From Flavobacterium gyeonganense (GTDB taxonomy: Bacteria; Bacteroidota; Bacteroidia; Flavobacteriales; Flavobacteriaceae), in assembly GCF_029625295.1 (NCBI RefSeq), contig NZ_CP121112.1:1116001-1180000 (forward strand): DNA of 64,000 nt, read 5' to 3'. The notes beneath the pieces are model-generated. The model searched no databases and was not told the origin of the DNA. It saw only the letters and a program-made list of their open reading frames with translations. The stretch's first letter is position 1, and the number at the start of each line of letters is the position of its first letter. Below are positions 8,841-17,528 of the stretch, one piece after another. A program made the translations under genes and the position numbers.

Positions 8841-9787
8841 TGGAAAAATTACGAATTATATTTATGGGAACACCGGAATTTGCTGTTGGCATTCTGGACA
8901 CCATTCTTAAAAACGATTATGAAGTTGTAGGCGTTATTACAGCAGCCGACAAACCAGCTGGACGCGGACAAAAAATAAAATATTCAGCAGTAAAAGAATA
9001 TGCGCTAGCCCACAACCTTACATTATTACAGCCAACCAATTTAAAAGACGAAGATTTTTTAGCCGAGTTAAAAGCGCTGAATGCCAATTTGCAAATAGTA
9101 GTTGCTTTCAGAATGCTTCCAAAAGTAGTTTGGGAAATGCCACAATTTGGGACTTTTAATCTTCATGCATCCCTATTACCAAATTACCGTGGCGCTGCAC
9201 CAATAAACTGGGCCATCATTAACGGAGAGACAAAAACAGGTGTTACTACTTTCTTTATAGACGATAAAATTGATACAGGAGCAATGATTTTAAATTCGGA
9301 GATTGCAATTGAGCCAGAAGAAAATGCAGGACAATTACATGACCGATTAATGCATTTAGGAAGCAAAACTGTCATTGATACCTTAAAAGTGATTGAAAAC
9401 GGAAATGTAAGCACCACCGTTCAGGAAGATAGTGATCATATTAAAACAGCCTATAAACTAAATAAAGAAAACTGCAAAATAGACTGGACAAAGTCCGGAA
9501 TCGAAATAAACAATCTGATACGCGGGTTAAGCCCATATCCTGCTTCGTGGTGTTTTCTGAAAGACAAAAATGAGGAATTAAACATCAAAATATATGAAGC
9601 AAAGCTGATTTCACAGCCACATTCCGAAGAAATTGGAAAGCTTATTTTTGATAAAAAAGAACTTAAAGTAGCACTCCAGGATGGCTATTTATCACTATTA
9701 AGTTTACAATTACCCGGGAAAAAGAGAATGCAGATAGCTGATTTATTGAATGGCATCACTTTTTCTAATGATGCAAAAGTCTATTAA
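8840..9787 (+). CDS. fmt: methionyl-tRNA formyltransferase
   Basis: The 315-residue enzyme formylates Met-tRNA(fMet) using 10-formyl-tetrahydrofolate, for translation initiation. The N-terminal Rossmann-like formyltransferase domain shows MGTPEFAVGIL, the family signature NLHASLLPNYRGAAPINWAI with the catalytic Asn/His, and DTGAMIL with the catalytic Asp. The C-terminal ~100 residues form the OB-like tRNA-binding domain (GLSPYPASW...). Length is normal. Its ATG shares a base with the recQ stop codon. Confidence 0.96.
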   Translation: MEKLRIIFMGTPEFAVGILDTILKNDYEVVGVITAADKPAGRGQKIKYSAVKEYALAHNLTLLQPTNLKDEDFLAELKALNANLQIVVAFRMLPKVVWEMPQFGTFNLHASLLPNYRGAAPINWAIINGETKTGVTTFFIDDKIDTGAMILNSEIAIEPEENAGQLHDRLMHLGSKTVIDTLKVIENGNVSTTVQEDSDHIKTAYKLNKENCKIDWTKSGIEINNLIRGLSPYPASWCFLKDKNEELNIKIYEAKLISQPHSEEIGKLIFDKKELKVALQDGYLSLLSLQLPGKKRMQIADLLNGITFSNDAKVY

Positions 9788-9893
9788 AGTCAATAAAACA
9801 GGGGTATATACTTATATTTAGCTACTAAAATACTTGTTTTATGAACAAAAAAAACAAGTTATTAACAATTTTTACTAAATTTAAAGAAATCAC

Positions 9894-9923
9894 TTGCAAG
9901 GAACGGATTTCCTACTAAATTTG
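9894..9923 (+). promoter_or_regulatory. promoter of the HU gene
   Basis: TTG (9894-9896), 19-bp spacer, TAAATTTG (9916-9923). This is a full match to the flavobacterial TTG-N17-23-TAnnTTTG promoter pattern, 43 bp before the HU start codon. Confidence 0.75.
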
Positions 9924-9966
9924 TGTATTAACAATTTTTTTAACCAACAATTAATAACTAATTATT

Positions 9967-10239
9967 ATGAACAAATCAGAATTAATCGATGCTATCGCTG
10001 CTGATGCAGGAATTACAAAAGCTGCGGCGAAATTAGCTTTAGAGTCTTTTTTAGGTAATGTAGGTACTACTTTGAAAAAAGGTGGAAGAATTTCATTAGT
10101 AGGATTTGGATCTTGGTCAGTATCTGCAAGAGCTGCAAGAGATGGTAGAAACCCACAAACTGGAAAAACTATCAAAATTGCTGCTAAGAATGTTGTAAAG
10201 TTCAAAGCTGGAGCTGAATTAGAAGGAGCAGTGAACTAA
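9967..10239 (+). CDS. HU family DNA-binding protein
   Basis: 90 residues, the standard HU length. HU is an abundant dimeric nucleoid protein that bends DNA. The family signature is present as GFGSWSVSARAARDGRNPQTGK, with the intercalating Pro in the NPQTGK arm tip; the N-terminal NKSELIDAIA helix is also typical. It is monocistronic, with a strong consensus promoter upstream and a rho-independent terminator 31 bp downstream, in keeping with high expression. HU versus IHF subunit identity is not certain from sequence alone; HU is favoured by the arm sequence. Confidence 0.95.
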   Translation: MNKSELIDAIAADAGITKAAAKLALESFLGNVGTTLKKGGRISLVGFGSWSVSARAARDGRNPQTGKTIKIAAKNVVKFKAGAELEGAVN

Positions 10240-10270
10240 GTAGAAAGTTCCTTACACTTATAATATAATT

Positions 10271-10298
10271 AAAACCCTCATTTTTGAGGGTTTTTTTT
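10271..10298 (+). terminator. rho-independent terminator of the HU gene
   Basis: AAAACCCTCA / TGAGGGTTTT stem with a TTTT loop and an eight-T tail. Confidence 0.9.
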
Positions 10299-10364
10299 AC
10301 GATTTAACGATTTTATTGGTTTTTTAAATATTTTATGAGTAAATTTAATAAAAATTGTAGCCGT

Positions 10365-10925
10365 ATGATTTCAGAAAAATTAAAAAAAGGACACCTGCTT
10401 ATTGCCGAGCCTTCAATAATTGGAGATTTATCATTTAACAGATCGGTAATTTTATTAGCAGACCATAACAAAGAAGGATCAATAGGTTTTATCATTAATA
10501 AGCCGTTAAAATACACTATTAATGACTTAATACCAGAAATTGATGCGAATTTCAAAATATACAATGGGGGACCTGTAGAGCAGGATAACCTATATTTTAT
10601 TCACAATATCCCTGAATTAATCCCAAACAGTGTCGAAATCTCTAATGGAATTTATTGGGGTGGTGATTTTGAATCAACTAAAGACTTAATAAACGACGGA
10701 TCCATTCACAAAAACAACATTCGTTTTTTCTTAGGTTATACGGGTTGGGATGAAAATCAGCTTGAGAATGAAATGCAGGGGAATTCGTGGATCATAACCG
10801 ATAACACTTATAAAAACAAAATTATCGGAAAATCTGCCACTCATTTTTGGAAAGAGCAAATTATGGAGCTTGGAGGCGATTACCTCATCTGGTCAAATGC
10901 ACCAGAGAATCCATATCTGAATTAA
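10365..10925 (+). CDS. YqgE/AlgH family protein
   Basis: About 186 residues. The ATG at 10365 gives the usual family beginning MISEKLKKGHLLIAEPSI; an ATG 30 bp earlier is possible but adds residues not typical of the family. The pattern GDLSFNRSVILLADHN...GSIGFIINKP, and later the FFLGYTGWDENQLENEM motif, define the YqgE/AlgH fold. Function remains poorly defined: AlgH was linked to alginate regulation in Pseudomonas and the fold is thought to bind a small ligand. It is convergent with, and overlaps by four bases, the aminotransferase gene on the other strand. Confidence 0.9.
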   Translation: MISEKLKKGHLLIAEPSIIGDLSFNRSVILLADHNKEGSIGFIINKPLKYTINDLIPEIDANFKIYNGGPVEQDNLYFIHNIPELIPNSVEISNGIYWGGDFESTKDLINDGSIHKNNIRFFLGYTGWDENQLENEMQGNSWIITDNTYKNKIIGKSATHFWKEQIMELGGDYLIWSNAPENPYLN

Positions 10926-11758
10926 TTTTCAGAAATGGATTCATTCAGTTTTTGCACCAATACATGAGCAAAATCATTTGCAAACTCTTTTTTTCGATAT
11001 TTTGTTATCGATTGAATCCCGACAATTACATTTGTCAGAAATAATTCATCTGCTTTCTGGAGATCGAATGGTGAAATTATTTCTTCAAGTACCTCTATGC
11101 CTTCTATTTTTTTCGCTAATGCTAAAATTTGTTTACGCATAACACCATTCAAACAACCCTCTGAAACGGGCGGAGTAATCAGTTTTTTACCCGTAAGCAT
11201 AAATAAATTTCCCTGTAGTACCTCAACAACATTCTTAGCATCATTCAGCAAAATACAGTTATCCAAAGCATTCTCATGAGCAAAAATACTTGCGGTAACA
11301 TTGATCAGTTTATTAGTTGTTTTAATTGACGATAATAATTGCTTGGTTAAATAAAAGTCTTTGTATAAATCAACTTCATATGAAGCCTTATTTAAAGAAT
11401 AAGTGATACTCTCAAGAGGTGTTGCATGAATTAAATAAGAAACTAAATTTGTTTTTGGCAAATACAATCCTCCGTCATTTCTAAAAACCGTTATTCTTGC
11501 TCTTGCCGATGCAGCGATACCCATTTCATTAACAAGATTTAAAACCTGTTCTTCAAAATATTCCATAGTGAAATCCATTGGGATTTCCATTCTCACCACA
11601 CGCATAGAGGCCATTAACCTGAAATAATGATCTTCCAGAAACAAAACCCTGCTATTTACTATTTTCAGGGTTTCAAAAACACCATCGCCATACAAGAATG
11701 CACGATTTTGAGTTAGTGTATTTTCTTCGTGTGCAATGTTTCCGTTAAAATTGATCAT
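10922..11758 (-). CDS. aminotransferase class IV (aminodeoxychorismate lyase-like)
   Basis: A 278-residue PLP-dependent fold type IV protein. The N-terminal GDGVFETLKIVNSRVLFLEDHYFRL pattern matches 4-amino-4-deoxychorismate lyase (PabC) and branched-chain aminotransferases; length and sequence favour PabC, which makes p-aminobenzoate for folate. The PLP lysine is likely the one in SSIKTTNKLIN, and the phosphate loop is EVLQGNLFML. The start ATG directly follows a T-run after a small hairpin (see the site at 11766). Its 3' end overlaps YqgE convergently. A branched-chain aminotransferase role cannot be excluded. Confidence 0.8.
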   Translation of the reverse strand: MINFNGNIAHEENTLTQNRAFLYGDGVFETLKIVNSRVLFLEDHYFRLMASMRVVRMEIPMDFTMEYFEEQVLNLVNEMGIAASARARITVFRNDGGLYLPKTNLVSYLIHATPLESITYSLNKASYEVDLYKDFYLTKQLLSSIKTTNKLINVTASIFAHENALDNCILLNDAKNVVEVLQGNLFMLTGKKLITPPVSEGCLNGVMRKQILALAKKIEGIEVLEEIISPFDLQKADELFLTNVIVGIQSITKYRKKEFANDFAHVLVQKLNESISEN

Positions 11759-11765
11759 AAAAAAA

Positions 11766-11792
11766 CCCTGAATTTTGTTCAGGGCAAATATA
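11766..11792 (-). promoter_or_regulatory. overlapping terminator hairpin and promoter before the aminotransferase gene
   Basis: On the minus strand, TATATTTG (11792-11785, a perfect -7 element) is followed at once by CCCTGAA-CAAAA-TTCAGGG and seven Ts that run into the ATG at 11758. The hairpin plus T-run looks like the terminator of the upstream START-like gene, which ends at 11813. The promoter of the downstream gene overlaps its base. Confidence 0.6.
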
Positions 11793-11812
11793 AGGCATAA
11801 AATAGACTTTTA

Positions 11813-12205
11813 CTAAACAGAACCTATAAGATGTTTCAGATCTGAAATCTGATTCTCCCACAATTGTTTAGCCTCTCCTATTTCTTCTTTTTCCGCAAAA
11901 TCAATTACCATTAATGAAACATCTTTGGTTAATTCATCTACCAAAATATGCAATTCAAAGAAATAATCTGTGTCTTTACTGGCCTCATCGACCCATTTAA
12001 ACTTTACTTTTTCACCGGTTTTTTTAGACGCAAGACGCGCTTTTTCCTGCGAATCATTCCATATAAAAGTAAAAAACTCACCTCTTGAGTTTACATTGTC
12101 AGCAAACCATTCTGATAAGCCTGACGGCGTTGATATATATTGGTATAATAACTGTGGCGACGAATTGATTGGAAACTCTATTTCGTAACGTATTTTTGAA
12201 TCCAT
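11813..12205 (-). CDS. START-like domain-containing protein
   Basis: About 130 residues. The sequence from MDSKIRYEIEFPINSS through LSEWFADNV and GEKVKFKWV fits the START-like (SRPBCC/AHA1-related) family found in Flavobacteriia, a helix-grip fold that binds hydrophobic ligands. No ligand or pathway is known. I chose the ATG at 12205; an ATG three codons upstream (12214) lies very close to a TATATTTC -7-like element and would leave almost no leader. Confidence 0.8.
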   Translation of the reverse strand: MDSKIRYEIEFPINSSPQLLYQYISTPSGLSEWFADNVNSRGEFFTFIWNDSQEKARLASKKTGEKVKFKWVDEASKDTDYFFELHILVDELTKDVSLMVIDFAEKEEIGEAKQLWENQISDLKHLIGSV

Positions 12206-12292
12206 GTGATACATTTAATTTTTTGGAAATATAAGAATATCTGTCCAAAAACAATGCATTTTTAAAAATATTTTTTTTTCTTGATTTTATAC

Positions 12293-12322
12293 TTGTAAGC
12301 TTTAATATTATTTCTATCTTTG
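12293..12322 (+). promoter_or_regulatory. promoter of the tRNA-Met gene
   Basis: TTG (12293-12295), 19-bp spacer, TATCTTTG (12315-12322). Full consensus match, 36 bp before the tRNA. Confidence 0.75.
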
Positions 12323-12358
12323 CACCCGCAATAAGGAACACATTCGGATTGCAGTCCA

Positions 12359-12432
12359 GGCGAGGTAGCTCAGTTGGTTAGAGCGCAGGATTCATAACCC
12401 TGAGGTCACGGGTTCAACTCCCGTCCTCGCTA
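12359..12432 (+). tRNA. tRNA-Met (CAU anticodon)
   Basis: Folds as a standard 74-nt tRNA. The acceptor stem is GGCGAGG/CCTCGCT with a terminal G-U pair, followed by a D-arm GCTC...GAGC. The anticodon loop is TTCATAA and the T-arm is ACGGG-TTCAACT-CCCGT, with A73 as discriminator. CCA is not encoded. The anticodon CAU fits elongator Met; the initiator is less likely given the acceptor pair, and Ile2 (lysidine-modified CAU) cannot be excluded by eye. Its 3' end is the integration site of the following genomic element: the last bases are duplicated at 23457. Confidence 0.95.
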
Positions 12433-12436
12433 CAAA
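12419..12436 (+). repeat. attL: left 18-bp direct repeat at tRNA 3' end
   Basis: TCCCGTCCTCGCTACAAA, covering the 3' T-arm and acceptor strand of tRNA-Met plus four bases beyond. An identical copy is at 23457-23474. Confidence 0.85.
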
Positions 12437-12437
12437 T

Positions 12438-12478
12438 AAAATCCGTAACATACTTTTAAACAAGTAGTTACGGATTTT
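12438..12478 (+). terminator. rho-independent terminator after tRNA-Met
   Basis: AAAATCCGTAAC / GTTACGGATTTT inverted repeat with T-tail. It lies just inside the island, so it replaces the original tRNA terminator, which is now beyond attR (23478). Confidence 0.8.
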
Positions 12479-12518
12479 TAGTTTAAAATATTCCCGACAA
12501 TTTCCCGATTATGTTTGT

Positions 12519-13999
12519 TTATTCAATTTTTCTATAGTAATCTTCTTTAACTTTGTACTTAGTGTCTAACTCATAAATTTTCGGAAAATTTAACACATAT
12601 CCTTTATATCCTACCATCTTAAATATCAATAAATTAATTAATGTATATAATCGCACTGACGCATAATATAAATCATTATCCTTTAAATTTATTGAACGAG
12701 AAACACCTAGATTTTTAAAATCTGGAACTCTTCCATGTAAAAAATCATTTCTTGATGATATTACATTTAAATCTTCCTGAAGAAGATTAATCCCTAAAAC
12801 AGAGAAAGGAGCTTTCAAACGTTCTCCATTTGTCATCTGATTTATATGCTCAATTCTACCCTTTAGTGTCTTTATATCTTTAAAAGATTCTTTTACGGAA
12901 TGTTTATCTAAAACTTCATTTAATTCTTTTCTAAATTTTTTATTATCAGGTTTTGAAGTTATGGGCGACAGTTTATAATTTTCATCTCCTATTACTATAT
13001 CAGATAATGTTTCGAGTGCAATAGAATAACCACTCGGTCTAAAAATCAAACTAGCTTTGCTTGATTCTATTATTAATAATAAAGTTGCAGTAAAATCATC
13101 ATTACTTACTAACAGATTACACAAATTAGAAAAGTTTTCGATTGACATAGTTTCTAAACACTTTTCATTATAATACTTATTAGCGACTTTTTTATTGTTT
13201 CTTATCCACGCAAATGGATTTGAATTAAGGGGATTCATTAAGGTAATAATTTCACTTCTTAAAGATCGATAATAAAAATGCTTAAAATTTTTCATTTCCT
13301 TTCTAGAATACGAAAAAAAATAACCCTCATCTCCTGCAAGATGTCCAGTCACATATCCTAATGCAATCCTAATAGAAAAAACCTTATCACTAAATTCTTC
13401 ATACGATTGTTTCTTTTTCGACTGTATTATTAAAAACCAGTTTTTGTTTTCATCTTTTTCCTGAACAATAATAATATCTTCACCATTCATTATAATTTTT
13501 GTACCAATTCTAGACCATTTGGATGTATCACTAGAAAAAACAAATTCTTTAATTGTAAAATGAAAATTAATTTCTTTTGACAATGGTATAACTGACTTAT
13601 AATATTGCTTTTTTATTTTAGAATAACCTTTTGAATAAAAACCATATATTTCTCCTTTCATTTCTGGAGGCGAAATTTTATAAATAAAAAAATTTTCTAA
13701 CGTAAAAATTTGATTACCTAAATTAAAATCCAACTTTTTTATTTGCTTTCCTACATCTAAATCTCCTCCATTTTTTAAAAATACATCAAAGTCAAAACTG
13801 GCATTAAAACTTTTTTCTATATAATTTAATTCTACATCCTCTATTCCATTCAGATGAGATTTTTTTTAAAAAAAGTTCCTTTTTTACCTTTTTTCAAATC
13901 TCTAATAAAATTAAAGGCATCTATATTAAAAAACATCGGATTCTCCATAGACCTCATTTTAAGATTAAAACTATCGTTTGCAATCACTAAAGACTTCAA
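12519..13999 (-). pseudogene. ApeA-like HEPN protein, one frameshift (last gene of defence-like operon)
   Basis: The main frame (13733 down to 12519, 404 residues from a TTG) has no proper start. The frame extends upstream to 13866. A second frame from ~13999 (TTG; GTG at 13987) ends at 13850. They join smoothly if one A is added to the A8 run (T8 at 13860-13867), giving ~493 residues. The C-terminal third is helical with SSRNDFLHGR (R328-H333 of the main frame), the RX4-6H active-site motif of HEPN ribonucleases. The N-terminal half is beta-rich, and the overall layout recalls ApeA defence proteins. The 21-bp gap to the upstream DUF6035 gene indicates operon membership. RNase activity is an inference from the motif; ApeA identity is tentative. 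Confidence 0.65.
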
Positions 14000-14020
14000 C
14001 CTTTCATAATTTTTAACTTG

Positions 14021-15691
14021 TTATACATATTTTTCAACATTTACTATATTATTTATCGCCTCTGGAAAAATCATTTTAATCATTTCATCATATTGGGTAC
14101 TTTGCTCGGGTTTATTATTTTGATATTCCAAAAGCTTATTTCTAAACTTCTTATTTTTATCTTGACTAAGGAGCAAACCCAATCCATAGTATGCCTCGAT
14201 TGCGTTTAAAAATATTTGAATATGTTCTTTTTTAGAAAAAGTATGATGAGCAACTTGAATTAAATTATCAAAACTATAACCAATAATTTTTCCAGTTTTG
14301 AAAGACAAAATACTACACAAAAGACGTTCAACTTTTGGAAGTAAAAACATATATTTTGGATTTTTTAGTTTTATATAAAAGGTTGACAAAGAAAGATAGT
14401 AGAGAATTTCCATTTCCCTTAACTTTGACTTTTTATTTAATTCAAAATTAAATTCAACTCTCAAAAACATTCTATCAGTTTCAGATAAACGATATCCATT
14501 TATAAAAAGCCTATTTAGTTCATTAGACAGTTCATATTCTGGTGTATAAAATACATCCTTGAAGTCAGAACGTATCTGGTAATTTTCTTTTAATCTAATA
14601 AAAAAATCTTCATTAATTTCTCTAAAGAGATTATGTCTTTCATTAATCGCTATTTGTCTTTCAGCTGAATACAACTCTTTTTTTCTAAGAAAATTAACTC
14701 TTTCATTTCTTACCTCAATATACTCTTTTGCAATTTGAAATCTTTCTTCCGATAATTCTCTTGCTTTTTCTCGTTGTTTTCTCTTTTTTTCAGCTACAAA
14801 TATCCTTTGCTCCTCTTCAATCTTTTGCAATTCAATGGTTATTTTATTTTCTTCTAATTCAACGTCAAAATAAAAAATCTTATAATTTAAATCATCGAAA
14901 ATTAGTTGATTGAAACAAACGTATTCGGATTCCCAATTATATTTTATTTTTAAGTCTTCAATAATTGGTTTTTGATAATAACATAGTAGGTATAAATCAT
15001 TATTTTTTAGAGATAAATTAATAGATTCATTATCTAAAACAAAAGCATTCCGATTATTGGAATAAAAAACATCTTTCTCAGTAAATCGCTGTTTAAATTC
15101 ATCAAGTTCAAAGTTTTTAAAAACCCATAATATGTATCTTTGATTTTCTTTATAAAAATGCTCTCTATCTACAATAACACTTAAAAAAGTGGTAGATAGC
15201 TGTATTTCAAAAACAACATTAATCCCTCTATAAATTGCCGAAATATCAGGTTTTTTCCATTCTAGGTAATTCGTATTGCTCTTTACAACACTTTCAACCT
15301 TAATATTTGAAAAATCACTATTTAGGTCAATAAACTGCTTAATTAAATTTTTCGTTTCAAAGTGTAGGGGACTTTCTTTTGCACCATTGTATTTAAGCCT
15401 ATTAATTTCTAATGACGAATGATTGGTATCTGTTTTAAGATGACAAATATCACTGTCTTTTCTATGAGCAAAATGGAGAACTTTTTTGGTTTGACCACCT
15501 CCATTAATTTTTATCTTTTGACCACAAAAGTAACATACAAACAAAGGTTCTCTTATCCCTTTGATTGCTTTTTGCAATTCATTTCTATATTTAAATACTT
15601 CATTTTCTTCTTTTGAAAAAAAATGATCAGCATAAATTGTTGAACCATCGTCTTTATTTAACACAAATTCAATTGTTCTTACCATAGTCAA
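14021..15691 (-). CDS. CoiA/DUF6035-like protein with zinc-finger and nuclease-like regions
   Basis: 556 residues. An N-terminal Cys/His cluster, FVCYFCGQKI (C53, C56) then LHFAHRKDSDICH (H73, H76, C83, H84), looks like a zinc-binding knuckle. Next comes WKKPDISAIYRG...VVFEIQLS, with D149 and E162-x-Q164 in the spacing of a PD-(D/E)XK nuclease core. This combination is typical of competence CoiA-like and DUF6035 proteins. A long charged helical region (~residues 285-350, KKRKQREKARELSEERF) is probably coiled coil, and the rest is helical and unassigned. It is the fourth gene of the leftward operon, 15 bp after the HEPN gene. Nuclease function is inferred. Confidence 0.7.
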   Translation of the reverse strand: MTMVRTIEFVLNKDDGSTIYADHFFSKEENEVFKYRNELQKAIKGIREPLFVCYFCGQKIKINGGGQTKKVLHFAHRKDSDICHLKTDTNHSSLEINRLKYNGAKESPLHFETKNLIKQFIDLNSDFSNIKVESVVKSNTNYLEWKKPDISAIYRGINVVFEIQLSTTFLSVIVDREHFYKENQRYILWVFKNFELDEFKQRFTEKDVFYSNNRNAFVLDNESINLSLKNNDLYLLCYYQKPIIEDLKIKYNWESEYVCFNQLIFDDLNYKIFYFDVELEENKITIELQKIEEEQRIFVAEKKRKQREKARELSEERFQIAKEYIEVRNERVNFLRKKELYSAERQIAINERHNLFREINEDFFIRLKENYQIRSDFKDVFYTPEYELSNELNRLFINGYRLSETDRMFLRVEFNFELNKKSKLREMEILYYLSLSTFYIKLKNPKYMFLLPKVERLLCSILSFKTGKIIGYSFDNLIQVAHHTFSKKEHIQIFLNAIEAYYGLGLLLSQDKNKKFRNKLLEYQNNKPEQSTQYDEMIKMIFPEAINNIVNVEKYV

Positions 15692-15706
15692 TTAAAATAA
15701 TTTACT

Positions 15707-16648
15707 TTAAAAATAAAACTGATAATCTAACCAAGAAACTGCAATTTGATATTCATTTGATTTTGGTTTCCATCGAGAAAAATAGAAACTAAAGTCAACT
15801 TTATACAAACCACTTCCAAAACCAGAATATATATACCTAAACAAATTATAAACTTCCATTTCTGAACTAGAAAAACCAAAACTACGTTCAATATCCACCG
15901 GTCTAATCATACTAGGGCTTTCAATAGTCCAGACAGTATCAAATTTAACCCTTTCATTTAAACAAGTAGCTTCCCACATCTGTTTAAAAACATAACTTCT
16001 ATTTGATGATTTGTATTTATCTGGCATTCTTTCATGAATATCATTTAAAAGTTGCTTTATTTTAACAATTGCATTTTCCACATAAATATAATCAACCGTT
16101 AACCTATTTTTATTATCATTTCGCCTTGCGCTTGAACCTGTTTTACTAAAATATAAATTAGTAGCTTTACCTTGTGAATGAATTATACAATCTCTAGTAC
16201 ATTTTATCTCATTTATTTCATTGATAAGTTCTGCATTCAGCGGAGAACTCAATTCTAAAGTATCTGAAAATGATTTTATAAATCCATCAAATTTCCCGTA
16301 TGCAAGATCTAATATTTTTTGATTAGCCTTTTTATGAAATAATTCCAAGATAGATCCTTCCTCTAGCAATTCATCAATTTCAAATTTTTTCGTACCAAAT
16401 TTTTTAGGATAAGAAATCAAAATTTGCCTAAGGATTTCATTTATTTGATGTTCAAAAATACTTACTAGACCAATAATTGTAAAATCACAATTCTGAGATC
16501 TCTCTTGATTAGTAAATTCATGCGAGTTATTAATTTTATCATTTATATTTTTAATTTGCAATATTTTAGTATTAGCATCATTAAATGACATTTCTATTAT
16601 AGAACTTAGTCCTGCTCGTCTGGCAATTGTTAAAAGATTTAAATCCAT
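15707..16648 (-). CDS. HEPN-domain protein (RX4H motif)
   Basis: 313 residues, no signal peptide. Residues ~50-200 are helical with CTRDCIIHSQG, giving R152-H157 in the RX4-6H arrangement of HEPN RNases; the preceding LVSIFEHQINEILRQIL helix is also typical of HEPN/MAE_28990-like folds. The C-terminal ~110 residues contain MWEATCLNERVKFDTVW and aromatic-rich strands, with no family recognised. It is the third gene of the tight operon, 21 bp after the PD-(D/E)XK gene and 15 bp before the DUF6035-like gene. HEPN proteins in such contexts often cleave tRNA or other RNA on phage infection, or act as toxin partners; that role is inference here. Confidence 0.7.
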   Translation of the reverse strand: MDLNLLTIARRAGLSSIIEMSFNDANTKILQIKNINDKINNSHEFTNQERSQNCDFTIIGLVSIFEHQINEILRQILISYPKKFGTKKFEIDELLEEGSILELFHKKANQKILDLAYGKFDGFIKSFSDTLELSSPLNAELINEINEIKCTRDCIIHSQGKATNLYFSKTGSSARRNDNKNRLTVDYIYVENAIVKIKQLLNDIHERMPDKYKSSNRSYVFKQMWEATCLNERVKFDTVWTIESPSMIRPVDIERSFGFSSSEMEVYNLFRYIYSGFGSGLYKVDFSFYFSRWKPKSNEYQIAVSWLDYQFYF

Positions 16649-16669
16649 TATTAATAATATTAATTTATT

Positions 16670-17517
16670 TCATTTTTTTATCCTTCCTCCATTGCCGTAC
16701 ACTATTAAAGGCTTCCAACTACTAGGTATTTTAGAAATCTGAAACTCCATTTCCAATTGATCTTGTGTCATATATGCATTAGTCATATATATAACTGCAT
16801 AAAATAGATTCCAATCATTTGAACCTTCGTATGCTAGTATGTCTTCAAATATTTCTCCACAAAATTTTTTTGCTTCATTTTCTGAATCGACAAATTTATA
16901 TTCAATTGCAACTTTTAGTGACCTTATCCCGAAATCAGGTTTATATGTTTTAGCTATTTTCGGAATTGGTATTTCCCGCACAGTATCTGGAAATATATGA
17001 ATCAAGTAATTATATAAGTGTTTTTGAACTTGTGTTTCATTTTGTGGCTCTATTTTATTATCTAGTAGAATTTTAGGTGTCCCTTTCAATATTCTCTCAA
17101 GAACAATTAACTGTTTCTCTGCCTTTTCTTCTTCGGTAACATTTAAAATACTTATTATTGCTTCAAAATATTGAGTAAGCAAACTTATTTTTGGAGAATA
17201 AAAAATGTCGGCGTAAGAATAATAATCAATTAGATCTGAAATTTTCTCCTTCCCTAGATCACTTTTAAATTCATGTTTTAAATAATCCAATTTCAAGAAA
17301 TCAAATGCAAAAATTATCTTTAATTCAATTGACTTAATCCTGAATTCTAATTGTTCTAATAGATGAGCATCTTCATTGTTATTGAAAGACAAAAAAGGCT
17401 CTTTTAGCCCCCCATAACTACTCTCCCATCTCAAATCATGAATTCTATTGACACACTTGGTTGCAATATCAAAATCAGATTCTAAATTTTTTTAAACTCT
17501 ATAAAGTTAAATTCCAT
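16670..17517 (-). pseudogene. PD-(D/E)XK nuclease domain protein, one frameshift
   Basis: The main frame begins at a TTG (17434) but stays open upstream to 17492. The ATG at 17517 (MEFNFIEFKK) is in the next frame, and the two join by adding one A to an A7 run (T7 at 17487-17493), giving 282 residues. The nuclease core is at residues ~133-180 of the main frame: E133 in NETQVQKHL, then YKPDFGI (D167) and AIEYKF (E178, K180). That is the PD...ExK pattern of restriction-endonuclease-like folds. The N-terminal ~130 residues are helical and unassigned. It sits 11 bp after the peptidase gene. Without the frameshift it would be a full-length DNase candidate for the operon. Confidence 0.68.
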
Positions 17518-17528
17518 AATATTAATGA

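Noticed and set aside
9951..10205. 84-aa reading frame antisense to the HU gene.
   Set aside because: It lies wholly within the HU gene on the other strand; the HU frame has a family match, promoter and terminator, and the antisense frame has none.
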